The notes beneath the pieces are model-generated. The model saw nothing but the letters and a program-made list of their open reading frames with translations, did not search any database and was not told where the DNA came from. A DNA stretch of 64,000 nucleotides from Polytrichum commune (Eukaryota > Streptophyta > Polytrichopsida > Polytrichales > Polytrichaceae), in contig OX485806.1 in NCBI GenBank assembly GCA_950295325.1, positions 23,870,001 through 23,934,000 on the forward strand, given 5' to 3'. A program made the translations under genes and the position numbers. Shown piece after piece: positions 50,988 to 63,480 of this stretch; the stretch's first letter is position 1; the number at the start of each line of letters is the position of its first letter.

Positions 50988-51167
50988 ATGAGTGTGTCTA
51001 TGGACGATCTTCGTGGTGATCTTGATAACGTACTAATGGAAGCCATAGTTTTATGGAGGAACTCTACAAAGTTTAGATGGTTGTTTTCACATCCACAAAG
51101 ATACCTTTCAGGGCGTTTTCCTCTTGAAGGTGTAGATGATACTGCTGATTTTGACTCTAACAGTTGA
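50988..51167 (+). CDS. Small ORF, 59 aa, unrecognised
   Basis: ATG at 50988, stop TGA at 51165-51167, with an in-frame TAG 15 bases before the ATG. The peptide starts MSVSMDDLRGDLDNVLMEAI and ends VDDTADFDSNS; it is acidic overall with a central basic/aromatic part (WRNSTKFRWLFSHPQRYL). A 15-codon upstream ORF (50918-50965, MADRRSFCF...) precedes it. The residue mix looks more protein-like than the surrounding random frames, but I recognise no family. It could be an exon remnant. Confidence 0.3.
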   Translation: MSVSMDDLRGDLDNVLMEAIVLWRNSTKFRWLFSHPQRYLSGRFPLEGVDDTADFDSNS

Positions 51168-51169
51168 TC

Positions 51170-53845
51170 AATTTCATTTTTGTATACAGTATGCTATGTT
51201 AGGTTACTCTTTTATCATGTTGTGGCCTCAAATCTAATATGAGGTTTTAAGACCTAGGTATGATAGAACAGTAAATCCATGGCCATCAACTGGTTGATGC
51301 ATTATTTCAGGTTCAAATCCTACTCTGGATAAATTGTTGATCATTGTTGTTGGATGTTGATATCATTACATATTATTGTTGTATGTTGATATGTTCTTTG
51401 GATGTTGTTGTTGAATGGTGTATGTTGTTTGTAGATATAATTTTGCTACATTAATTGGAAAACCAGCTTACTTATCAATGCCCAAGTTTATGGCCGGTTG
51501 TCATTACAATGAAGAGGAAATTAGCCGGCACTTTAAAATATATATATATAATAGTGGCCGGTCCAAATTAATGACAACAAGTTTGCAACCGGTCAAACCC
51601 TGAAGAAAAAAAACCCGGTAGAAGTTGTGAAGGAGCCGATTTTAGCTAGTTGAGCTCAAAAATCTCCCGACCCCTGCGTATGGTAGGTGGTGTTTGATAT
51701 TATTCTTATTGTCCTAGTAGTTGGACAGAGGCAATCATTTTCTCCATCAATTTTTATCCTCTCATATCTTATGTCAAATGTTGTGAATCCAAGGGCCAGC
51801 TCTTTTTTTAAACTTGTTTGAGCACTGGTGCAAATATGTAATGTTAAATTGCTACATTATTTTCTGGGTTAAATCTGGCTATTCCTGTTGTCTATTTCAC
51901 CTGTCTTGAATGCGAACCGGACATATATTTGTAGAGCTTCGGGTGCAGGAGAGGCACATGACATGCACGAGTCAATCAGGAAGGATTTTCATGGCGAAAT
52001 GAAGCCAGCTTTACTAGAGACGTTGAGGTTGAGAAATTAAAGCACGGAGCCTTCGTTTTAGTGAAGAGTCTCTCATTCCACTTTTTCACCCAAGTCCACT
52101 TTTCATTTGAGCTTTTAACTTGAGAGCTTGGATGGTGTACCAGGCTTATAATGTTTTGTGGATGCCTGAATGAAAGTAACTTAACACTAGTGTTCATAGT
52201 TACACTCATGTGAATGGGAGCTCATTTCCCTTGCCTTGATCTTGTTTTACCAAGCTTCAAAGCAAAGGTATTTCCCTCCTTTTACAAGGTGGATTCCAAA
52301 TGTCTTGGTGAATCCCATATGGAACAGATAGATAGAAACTCCGGTCCCTATTTAAAGGGGCCGGCGTGAATGAAGTGTCCGTTCGTATTGTCAAATGACC
52401 CGATGCCCACCAGACAAGGGGAAATTTGGACAATACCCCATATGGAACATCTACGATACGCACTCAATATCTTTTGACAAGCTCTCGGTCAAAATGCTAA
52501 GCTTCTTTGTGGAGGTTGCTTACGAATGTCAAGAGTTTTAGCATGCTGTTGTTTGTCATGAATTTTATGTTGCTTAATATCCAAACCTCCCTTATAACTC
52601 ATTTTGAGCTAAATCACTTTACACTCACTCAAACTACTAGTATACTAAATAATTATATTACTATGGTCCCCAATAACTTACTAGAGCCACGTTGAATTTC
52701 TAGTAGAAAATTAGCATGGGCCTATAAAATTAATGTAGGTGATTATTTCATTTTATGTTACTTGTTCGGAAGTCTTTATGAAGACTTAGGTGGAGACATG
52801 GGGTCTTGGACCCATGTTAAATTCCATCTTGACTAGAAAATTAATGTGGCATGTGCTAATTATTCCAGGCTAATTTTCCACCCACACTAATAGGAATGTT
52901 TATTGTAGCTTGATATTGGTCAAACTCACTATAGTTTGAGAGTTTGTCAAACATAAATATCAAAGCCCTACAAATATTTTCAAGTTCAAGCTCTCAACTT
53001 TAGCTCTGCTATAAACAGAGCCTACGGTATATGGGTGTTATTTGGTTTGTTTTTCATGTTCTCCAACTTCTATTGATTAGATGTACACAATGTAGCTTGT
53101 GTAGCATTTGGAAATGTGCTCTACAACATCATCAAAAATCATATTGAAAATTGGAAATACCTTGATTTTATTGTTATCAAAATGCATGTTTGTTGAATGC
53201 GTGGATCCTTCCAATTGTGTTCACTATTGAATGTGGAGTAGTTGATAAAATTTGAAGACGTAGCGCAATCTCTTTTGAACTTAGTCCTATAGTGTTTGTT
53301 CTTTATTCTCACCTAACCATGCACCAATCAAATACATGCATCTGATTGCAAAGAGTGACTGAATAACACCCACATATCTTGAAGGGTTGAGAATGATTAC
53401 CTTGGAAGTGGCAAGAGAGAGAGAAGACATGTAAATGACAGATGCTTCACCCTTATGTATAGGCCAAAGGTGACAAAACTCACATCCAACAATTGTCATT
53501 AAGGGCAATTGAGTTTAAATGTTTCCCTACCATCTCTCCTACCGTACATGTGGTGCTATTGAGAGAACCTCCACCTCTATATATACATTCATAATTGTTG
53601 GATCGGCTTAGGAATTAGCTTATCATTCATTATACAATCACAAAGCATGTTGTCATTTAAGTTTCAAAAATAAAGTTGAGACCTTGCATATATTATAAGA
53701 GGGTAAAGTGAATATTTAACATAAGTCATCTCAAGTGTGTTAATTGTTGGGTTTTAGAACGGTGTCCGTATTTAGAGCTTATATGGTAGACAAACCCATT
53801 TCCAATTCCCCCCCTCCCCCCAAAACTCACTACATAGAATCTCGT
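51170..53845. other. Intergenic, no gene identified
   Basis: Includes the dispersed-repeat piece GATAGATAGAAACTCCGGTC at 52326. The minus-strand frame 53287-53508 resembles nothing I know. Confidence 0.45.
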
Positions 53846-53945
53846 AAAGCCATGTAGTTCCACACGTGTAGCCATCGTTTTCTAACATGATGGAAAAAGC
53901 CGTGAAGTTCCACACGTGTTGCCATCCCATTTGGCATGATGGGAA
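53846..53945. repeat. Two-unit 50-bp tandem duplication with CACGTG boxes
   Basis: Unit 1 (53846-53895) and unit 2 (53896-53945) both carry AGTTCCACACGTGT and a GCATGATGGGAAAA/ACATGATGGAAAAA end. Each has a CACGTG G-box core. No gene start is recognisable nearby. Confidence 0.75.
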
Positions 53946-54699
53946 AAGTAAGCTAAAAGAGCATGGATGTGGGTTGGGAGAGAATCTTGCCTTTGAACAT
54001 TTACGGTAATTTCAAAACTTGGAGATGAATTGTGATTTCTTTTGTTACAGTGTGCAATAACAATTTTCATACCTTTAAAAACTCACTCTAGTATCACACT
54101 TGTACTACACTTATGTGAAATTGTTTACGGTGGATGAAAATGGGTGCTACCTTCATCCAATCTCACCGCAACACGTGGCATTTTGTTGTCCATTCTTGGC
54201 CACCAAACATAGACTTCCAATCAAACAATAGTACTGATGACACAAGGCCCACCTACCTTAGATGGATAGAATTCCAAAATTCAATTGATCGAAAAGAAGG
54301 AATCATGTATGTTGTACTACTATTGAATGCCTGATCTACTATGAGGAGATTCCAAATAATTTCTACGTGTTTGCATACTACATAGCCAGGTCCTCGCAAC
54401 AAGAGTATAGTACAAAGCAAGAGTTTGGTTGAAGTTTACGTATTGTCAGACATAGCTTGATATTTGGTCCATGCACACAGTGATATATTTCTGGGCTGAT
54501 GGGGATATGCAATGGCCACTACAGGCCCCATCTAAATGACATGTGGACACCACGCGGCAGATCTTTGCATTCACCCTCTATTGTCTCATTTTAGTTGCTC
54601 TGCTTCACTGTTTGATTTAACTTTACATGTTTCATTGTTTTTTTTTGGGGGGGGGGGTGGGTTATATTTCACTATTTCTTAATGATAAAAGGGTGGCTT

Positions 54700-57600
54700 A
54701 AACCATGGCCTTGACCCAGAGGTTAAGCCACTAATACACAATACACACACAATCTTAATCCCTATTTGACATCGAAACCGCCACCCAACTAATACAGATT
54801 GCAATTCCTTCCATCCACACACCGCCACCCTCAATCACATACGAATATCAACAAACCCAACAACCAAAACACCATCACCAAGCCCACCAGTCTACGATTG
54901 CAAGGATTGAGATAGATATTTGCACTTGCCACTCCAAGTCTCAGGATCATCGCATGCACTAAGGACTTCTCCACTCAATACGATCTCAAGCATAACTTGT
55001 TGGACAACCTGCTCGATGACTTGCATCCATGTAAACATGCATCATACTACAAAAAGCCCTTCTTGAAAGTCCCTTCCATCATATGGGAACTCCTACTTAT
55101 GAAGCCTCACAACTAGTAGCAAACCAATATTTATCCATTGAGTCCCTCATAGTCATGACCTCGACATTAGCCTCAACATCAACCCACCTTGCAACCATCC
55201 CCATACCAGTATCAACAACCCCAACAAACAATGTCCCAAAAGACTTGCACCTATAGCCACCATCCCCATAAGAGACTTTGCAATAGAACATGGCCAAGAG
55301 AGGCTCGATCAACAAGACCTATAAAGATAAATACAAAGCGGCCACACCAAGGAAACAAAGGCCCACCAACTTGGAGCAACCAACAACAACAACACATCAA
55401 ACATGCAAAAAAAACAAGTAGGTACCACCAGCCCCCTGACCCCACACCAAGATGAAGACATTGACATGCAATTGGAGGCAACCACATCTGAACACAGTGG
55501 TAGCTTGCTACAACTGTCCAAGCCGCCAACAATGAGAGAATAGTTGTTCATTAAAACACCCCCCCCCCTTCACCCTCTCCCACAAAAGCCCAAGAACATG
55601 AGACACACGCCATGTCCACATTGCTAAACATGTCCAACTCCTCCGAGCATACCACACCCCACACATTATATACACTTGAATAGTCTCCATAAGGCCCATA
55701 CCAACACAATGCAACACTACCCTCCAAAATGGACTCCATGCACGTAAGTCTTGCTATACTAAGATGATTACATAATCTCTCACCTTCATTTGATCCCCCA
55801 TTATTATTTGTCCTGTCACCCAAGCACCACCAAGCTCACTACTGCCCACGTAGGATAACGACTTGCACAAGAACTATATGACCACATAGAATTCAACATT
55901 TTACAACACCACCCCTCTACAATCATCATTCCAATGACTAATCCCATCCTATCCCATAAAACTAATAAAAGAATTCATCAAAGTTTTATAACCAACACTC
56001 AACTTCTCACATAAATCACACCAAACCATGAGCTCAACATTAATATCAACACCAATCCAACATACAAACATATACCCAAACCCCATCACATGGCTCACAT
56101 GGAATTGCGGGCACTTGAGCACAAGCCTTTAAGACGTCCACCAACTCACCATCATAAATGATATACCATCTTTATTTCTATTTAAATATGAAATATAAAA
56201 AACCCGAAGATAAACCCACGATATCGATATATTTATTTATTTATTTCATCATAGAAGATCATATACAACAACACATTAGATGCACTCACATGCATTAGGC
56301 GCCCTTACATACAATACGCCCCAACAAGAGGAGGATTTATCACTATGATACACAAATCAATCACCTTCTCCGGTAACATCACCAAAATAACAACTCCTAT
56401 CAAAAATCACCACTTTTCTACAAATTATTACATTAGCCAATAAACCTCTCACCCCCATAGTATTAATCCACTTATATACATGTCAGCACATGAAGAGGGC
56501 ATACATATAATCTTTGATATCCAACAAATAATTAAACAAACCCTAACTACCCACTCAACACACTTCTCAATCCTCATAGGGGACTTTAACCAAAACATAT
56601 TCATCATTGGATGATGTAACCAACACTCCTTGATTCAACCAACCAATGAGGATAGAGAATGGCAAATTTTTACAGCCAACCTCCAACCCGCATTAATTTT
56701 CAACACATCAACATTTTGAAGACAAGGGGGACCCAACTATAACCACACTAGCCTCATAGACGGGTTCTATAGCCTCAACTCCAACTCAATGTACCAAGTA
56801 TGTCACATCAACACGCAATTACACCTCAATTCATACCACTTCCTAGTAATCCTCCACCTCCCATTGTAGTTCCCATTTCGCATACCTCTTGCATCACCAA
56901 TCAACACAACCCCCTATTTCATATACCCCGTATTGGAAACTACTATCCAAGCTTTCTTTACTAAATTGAATGAATTGAACTTCATCAACATCCAACAACT
57001 TACCAAACTATTATAAAAACCCACTCCCCTCACCCCCAAAAAATGGACATAAGCACCAAATAAAGGCAAACTATCATAAGCTCAATAAGTGAACGTGGCA
57101 AGCAAACATGTATTGCACCTCCACCCCTCTTCCTCACCCCAAAAACGAGACCTCAAGGGATTTCCTACCCCGTAAAGTACAAAAACAATGGAAAAAACAA
57201 GTCAACACCTACCACCTCATGAAAAATGCCATCACATCCACCACATTCCCACTACCCCCTGATTGATACCTTAAATCATAAAATTAAAACATAACAAACT
57301 CTTGCAACCTAACCCCGCCACCCACCACTTCCATCCCACTGGAAATACAAAATTGGTTCGACAACATAGCTAACATAGCAAAAGTGCCAAGGCATAAGCC
57401 TGAACAATACCCACTTCACAAACCTCCCCAAATTGAAAAAAACAATAAAAATGTATAGAGCTCTTCTAAATAAAAACCAAAAATGATTCACAAAATAAAT
57501 ACAATACCCTATATAGACAAATGGTTCTCCAACACAAACATACACATAAAATGATCATATCTATTATGGGATGTCCCTTAAATTATTGATGCACAAACAA

Positions 57601-58500
57601 CACAAACCCTCAAATTTATGAACGCCAGTAACATTAAAGACCGCACACCTGAGAACACCATGCCCTCATGGCTACTCCCATGCACATGATATTTACCAAG
57701 ATGTAAATACCCAACTCGACTTAGATCCAATATATTATGCATCTTAGGGCATGCCCAGGAGAGATAGTAAGCAACCCGCCAAAAATAATGTATTATATGG
57801 TGTTTAGGGTGTTTGGGGAGCCCTCCATCTTGGGCGGGGCAACTCATCTTGAGTCAGAGCCCACCAAAGCCTAGGCATACCCCCGGTATAATTAGGAAGC
57901 AATCAATAAGACAACGACACCTATTATCTGACATGGGATAAAGTAGGATATCGGAGTATCTGATATTAAAGTAATCTCTTGGCGGGCCGGAGGAGGGTTG
58001 CCATATGAACCATTTATGGCGTTGGAAGGCCTTTACTATACCCGGGCTGGTTCTAAATTATGCCGGTACCGCCACCTAAGAACCTGGGATGCCCCATTTT
58101 TGGCATTGGCATGCCCCATGGCGAGGCTGCTGGGGACGCCCTTAGGAGCCCCACCTACAAATAAACCACCCTTCATGCCCAACCCAAACTTCAAAGTACA
58201 AATCTTTGAATTCACTTACTGCAATGATAGGTTTCCCGCATGAGCCACCAACCGAAAAGTTGATAAACACACCATTCTCCACCTACTCCTATCCCAACTA
58301 GGGTGGATAGTACTACCACCCATTATAATTATGGCAGGAATAAGGGGCACTATACACACAACAATTGTTCAACTCCTCCAACTCCTCCAACTCCTCCAAG
58401 ACCTACAAACCCCCAACTCTAAATCCATAAACTAATGGAATCTTTCTCACAAATTGTTGTAAGGTACCCAACACACATAATCCTAAACAAAAAGGAAATA
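54700..58500 (+). mobile_element. Decayed LINE of a second lineage: ORF1-like, endonuclease and C-terminal parts
   Basis: The sequence is C- and A-rich and full of stops, yet translation in shifting frames gives an ordered LINE-like series. There is a DFSTQYDLKHNLLDNLL segment near 54960-55015 and QLVANQYLSIESL near 55115. ILIGDFNQNIF near 56570-56600 is the GDFN endonuclease motif. GGPNYNHTSLIDGFYS near 56725 and SYHFLVIL near 56835 stand where the SDH motif belongs. FEFTYCNDRFP near 58205-58240 is followed by a segment like IMAGIRGTIHTTIVQ near 58330. No intact ORF remains. The ORF1-like 5' part is repeated at 60945-61365. Confidence 0.68.
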
Positions 58501-60106
58501 AGAAAAGAAACAAGCCCCGGTCCCACTTAGCTAAACACACTTACTAACACTAAAACCCAACACTAGCATAGAACACATATCCTTATTACTAACGACACGG
58601 TCCACCTATGAAAATAGGCACTAAGCCACCCTCACTCTCATGTTCACGCGGACACGAGGGAGATGGTGAACAAACATCGCATATCGTGGAATAGACTTTT
58701 ATTCTTTTATTCCTTTGTTTTCTTTCTTTGTACATATCTAGATGATTGTCCGTTTGTTTACCTACATCACATACCCATCTATCTACCATGTATTCATGAG
58801 CACGGACCATCTTAAAATACAAATAAGAGGTAGGTGGAGGTAAGACAAGGACCACACTACAAATTCATTAAGGCCACCTACATTGGTTTGTCCCATCAGG
58901 TAGTGCGGGTTGTCTTTTGGATAATTTTCATGATTAGTATTATTATTATTATTATTATTACTTAATAATAAAATTTTGTCCATAGATTATTAATAGCTAG
59001 AGTGCACGTCAAGGAATAGGAAATAATGTACTTGGTAAAGATTGGTATTCTCAACTAACAAAAAGCTATAACAGAAAAATACTTCCATTTGTAACCCATA
59101 CTGATAGCATATATGTATGAATCATTGTATTTTTTTCAAAACATACCAATAATGATTCATATGGATGCCATGTGCAACACATGCCAAAAACTACTCTCTT
59201 AACATGCAGGCATGCCCCACGTTTAGGCCCAGAGGGTGCACCTTTCATTAAGAACATGTACCATGTGCATTTGCAACACACTTTGAACATCGCCTACATA
59301 CAAGTTTGTTCTTGTAAAATTAAGCAATACACATAATTATTCAATGATGAAAAATACAAGTGACAATATGTATACATAAAACACTTACATTCATGTATAG
59401 TCATCAACATAAGTATACAAATATACTTTTGAATAACAATCAATCCCTATCATACGTATTAATGCAAAACCCTAGCAATCATAAATAAAGTCATTGAAAA
59501 CTTTTTCATCCCCTAGATATAACTCATTAGCATCTTAGTCTACAACATATATCGTAGAAGCTAATGCAATTAACGTTTCTAAGTCTATCATCAAATGATT
59601 AGTAAGATCATATGTCCACTTGTTGTTGGTTCCTTTTCAATACAATATAAGCCAACCTCCATATTTGATGCACGGTCCATCAAGTCTATTGGATCCCTAT
59701 ACTTCACCTAACAATTGCCAAACTTTCTATACATCTTATAAAGTCTAGTCACACATAAACCCAAGCACAAATGTGTTGAGTGTTGAAAGCTAAATTCCAT
59801 GTAAGATACTCTTGACCAATGTGGATATGACACGTGTCATAGATAATACCAAAATGAATCATTTTGTGCTGAATCAACCAATATCCTACAATATTGAGAC
59901 CATACTTCTTTGGAAAGGATCGGTATCTTGATCAATTTGACAAACTGTGGGGAGCTCATGACACACTTTGTGAACCGTAGGGGGATATAATAAACTCCTC
60001 ATTTTTTGAAAGCATTTGATGTTTAACCCGAATAAGAATAAGATGATGATGATGAAGAAGAAAAATAGTATGGTGTGTGGAAGAATTTTAGTGCCATTCA
60101 CTTTTC
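58501..60106. other. AT-rich intergenic DNA
   Basis: Only the (ATT)n run is notable. Confidence 0.45.
58936..58962. repeat. (ATT)n microsatellite
   Basis: ATTATTATT run of about 27 bp. Confidence 0.92.
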
Positions 60107-60613
60107 ATGTTCACTCCACATTTGCAACACTATGGGCGCAATATCAACAAGTGGGGAAGTATATATGCTTTACTACATCACAACATGGTTTGTTTAACCC
60201 TCGTTGTGCACACGCAACTATGCTCTCTATCCTACATAACACATCATTGTCATTTCGCACCATCTGTCTGCGATCCATCAATACACAACAATGTTTGTTC
60301 ATTCGAATCAAAACTACATGAATTTATCTTCCTAGCCCATATGTTGCCACAAACAAAATCTTCTATGAAGTCGTTGCATCAAACTGCATCACCAAACCTA
60401 CTACCAAACTTCTTGCCGTCAGGCGCCGACCCCATAATTTCAACCAAATCTCTACCACCAACCATCAACAAAGATCTCAACCAATACGCATTTTCTCAAA
60501 CCATAAAGAAACTCCCCAAGCTATTCAACAATATTCCTCACACTCACAACGAGGCACATTGCCCCCAATCACTCCTATACCTAACCCTAAATTACAAATC
60601 CAAACTATCTTAG
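60107..60613 (+). other. 168-codon open frame, unrecognised, probably transposon-derived
   Basis: This is the longest uninterrupted frame outside the two genes besides 18133-18651. It is rich in His, Pro, Ser and Thr, has no domain I recognise, and lies directly before a LINE 5' remnant in the same orientation with the same C/A-rich composition. I infer it is part of that element and not a host gene. Confidence 0.3.
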
Positions 60614-60944
60614 TGTTCCCACATTGAACTCCAAAAAGAAAACCCAACTCTTACAACAACAACCTACACATGCCACCGCCAAGATCAGCAACACCGGCCC
60701 AAACATAACAAAAAATCCCGCATCTAAAAAAAATCATAATGACCACATCATAAAGAAAGAAAACACCAATTGATACAAACAAAACCAACCCCACAACATG
60801 GCACACTAGCCTCCTCATTCCTACCAATGCAACACCTTATACCTTTACCAAGACCACATTCTTGATTGCACACTTGCAAACTACCTTGTAACATAGCAAG
60901 GCATCCCCCAAACCTAAAAAAAAAACCAAATAGAAAACAATATC

Positions 60945-61565
60945 TTAGTCCATACACAATATACACACAACCTTCATCCTTACTTGGCACCAAAACCACA
61001 ACCTAGTTAATACAAATCGCCAAACCTTCCATCCACCCTAAATCACATGCAAATATCAACAAACCCAACAACCAAAACACCATCACCAAACTTGCCAATC
61101 TACAACTGCAAGGATCAAGATAGATTTTTGCAATTTCCACTCCTAGTTTCAGCATCACCGCAAACACTAGGGACTTCTCTGCTCAATACAACCTCAACCA
61201 CCACTTGTTGGACAACCTGCTTGACAACTTGCATCATACCACAATAACCCTCCCCGAAGGCCCCTCCCACCACACGGGCACTCCCACATGTGCAGTCTCG
61301 CAACTAGTAGCAATCCAATACTTATCCATTGAGCCCCTCACAATCATGACCTCAACATCAACCTCATTTTACAATATACCGAAACTTTGCCCTTCCTCAC
61401 GTACTACAACAACCCCTACTCACTTGCATTCTAATACTCTCCCACACCCACCACACCACAAATACCCACCTTCCTACAACTCCCAGCAACACTCGTCCCC
61501 ACTTGCATCACCTCCCCCACCACACCCAACCCAACACAAACAAAACATACATCAAAATCCTTAAA
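60945..61565 (+). mobile_element. Second copy of the ORF1-like 5' part of the lineage-2 LINE
   Basis: 61060-61365 matches 54850-55190 at roughly 80 per cent by eye, in the same orientation (shared DFSxQYxLxHxLLDNLLD and YLSIEPL-type segments). It stops near 61565. A related C/A-rich stretch at about 60300-60720 may be additional sequence of the same element. Multiple stops are present. Confidence 0.65.
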
Positions 61566-61669
61566 GCATGGCACATCTAGCCCTGGTGCACTATTCATTA
61601 CTGGGTTGTCTAACTCAATTCCTCTTGTGAAGTTGTTTAACTCCGATCATCATTTACTCATATGCGAAG

Positions 61670-61671
<2 letters not shown>

Positions 61672-61701
<30 letters not shown>

Positions 61702-61702
61702 A
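61672..61702. repeat. (GATA)n microsatellite in a dispersed repeat
   Basis: About eight GATA units followed by GAAACTCCGGTCCCT. The same junction, with only two GATA units, occurs at 52326-52350, so the microsatellite grew inside a dispersed repeat. Confidence 0.9.
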
Positions 61703-62287
61703 ACTCCGGTCCCTTTTGCATATGCGAAGTACAACAAAGTATGGCTATCATTCTTTCACGATCTATGCAGAAAACTTACATAAAATGACAAACAACCGAG
61801 AAGAGCATAGTGCAAATGATATAAGCATTTTTTCCTCCTAAATTCAATGCACATCATAAGAGACCAAATTGCATAGAAACAACCATGATAGACTCCTCTA
61901 CCTATACTACTTTGCTTGAATAGAAAAAACCCGAATAAGGTCGTTTTTGACTATGCACTGTTGGAAAAGACCTAAGGGTGGTCTCTAAATGGGTTGGTTC
62001 GCCCAAATCCTCTCTAAATGGGGCCAAAATTTAACAACCAATCATATTCAACCACATATGGTGTTAGTAACTTGTCCTCCAAGTAAAGAGATTACTGATG
62101 TAAAATGACCTCTAAAATGAGGCAAACTTTCGTCTTGGCGAGATTTTCAACCTAAACTTACCACATACACAAGATAATAATAGGGCATATTACTCTTGCA
62201 ACTAAGCTTGCTTGTTAATATCAAATGACGATACAAAAGCAATTGGTGCAGTGTTTGGGCAAAACCGGTGGAGATCCTAGTAAGTTA

Positions 62288-62768
62288 GGGCCACTTCACA
62301 CAAGAGTCTGAGAGCCCGTGACCATTACACGTCAAGCACTCTCATTGGTGGAAAAGGTGAGGTCGGTCCAAGTTCACTTCACACTACGCTTGAGGGACCA
62401 AAAGAGTATGTGAATGCAAGATGGATGTAAAGTCTACATGAATTCCTACATGGCATCAAATGGAACATGTTTCATGGTCACTTGGACTATTTTCAAAAAC
62501 CACCTCTTGGAGGTAGGCCTAACACAAAACCGGGAGACCATGGCACTCCGTACACTCACAACCATTGATATATTCTATTTTGTCATGTGCGAGGACCCGC
62601 ATGAATAAAAATTCATTGAAATAGCATTTGATTGAGGGTCCGGTCACATATGACTTCACACTACACTTGAGGGTTCGTGACCACACTAGATGATTTTGAA
62701 GGTGTGTTGGGACGGCCTTGGGACACTTTCTTATGGTCACGGCTCTTGGCTCATGTGTGAAGTGGCCC
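62288..62768 (+). mobile_element. PIF/Harbinger (Tourist)-like MITE, copy B, 481 bp
   Basis: The left end GGGCCACTTCACACAAGAG and right end (complement GGGCCACTTCACACATGAGC) are inverted. It is flanked by TTA at 62285-62287 and 62769-62771. The whole element matches copy A (31476-31979) in inverse orientation. Confidence 0.87.
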
Positions 62769-62910
62769 TTAGGGGCACTTTATATGAGGGCCCATTTCTA
62801 GGGCCCATTTCCAAACCCTAGTATGAGCCCAAAATGGGGGCTCACATTTGTTTTATGCTTAGAATTTAGTTGAAGTTGCATTTGACGTCATTATTGAAGC
62901 ATCAAAAAGT

Positions 62911-62920
62911 ATAAAAAGAG
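62911..62920 (+). promoter_or_regulatory. TATA-like motif before a CT-rich leader
   Basis: TATAAAAAGA stands about 260 bp before a (CT)n run (63169-63187), a GGCGGCGAGGGGAAGCCGCC hairpin, and the minisatellite. The order TATA, leader and pyrimidine tract resembles either an LTR core or a plant promoter; no protein downstream supports a gene. Confidence 0.35.
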
Positions 62921-63221
62921 TGAGGTTGGGTGTGGAATTATGTTTTAGGCCTTAGGCTTAGGCGGGATGGTTAATTAGAGGATTAGCGGCATTAGGGAGT
63001 TGGTTGAATTAAGATTGAGAGTGTGTGTGTTAAGTAAGGGGAAGGGCCTTGGGGTTTCATTGTTTGAATTAAGACCTTCCCGTGTTGGTTTAGGGGTTGA
63101 GGGTTTAGTGGATAGGATTGGGTTTATTTTTAGATGGAAGGGGTTTAAGGGGTGTGGTTTGTTTTTGACTCTCTCTCTCTCTCTCTCGGCGGCGAGGGGA
63201 AGCCGCCGCTACAGGTTCGAA

Positions 63222-63480
63222 GGTTGGCTTAGCTCAAGCTATTCGGCAGCTAGGCAGCTGCTGAAGGTCGAATGTTGGTTAGCTTCAAGAGATTCGGCAG
63301 CTAGGCAGCTGCTGAAGGTCGAATGCTGGTTAGCTTCAAGGAGATTCGGCAGCTAGGCAGCTGCTTAAGGTTCAAATAATGTCTTAGCTTCAAGGGAATT
63401 TGGCAGCTGGGGCAGCTGCTTAAGGTTGAATGTTGGCTTAGCTTCAAGGGGATTCGGCAGCTGGGGCAGCTGCTTAAGGG
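63222..63480. repeat. Minisatellite, about five 52-60 bp units
   Basis: Each unit carries TTAGCTTCAAG, GGGATTCGGCAGCTAGGCAG (or GGGGCAG) and CTGCTTAAGG or CTGCTGAAGG. The centre GCAGCTAGGCAGCTGC is nearly palindromic. The first three units lie in the open frame 63000-63356, giving repeated SAARQLLKVECWLAS segments; later units break the frame. Confidence 0.88.

Noticed and set aside
51290-51325. Possible tRNA gene (GGTTCAAATCC B-box-like motif)
   Set aside because: No matching T-stem, acceptor stem or A box at the right distance; cannot fold as a tRNA.
63222-63480. Repeats that could be mistaken for a CRISPR array
   Set aside because: Plant nuclear DNA, units are contiguous without unique spacers, and no cas-like genes.
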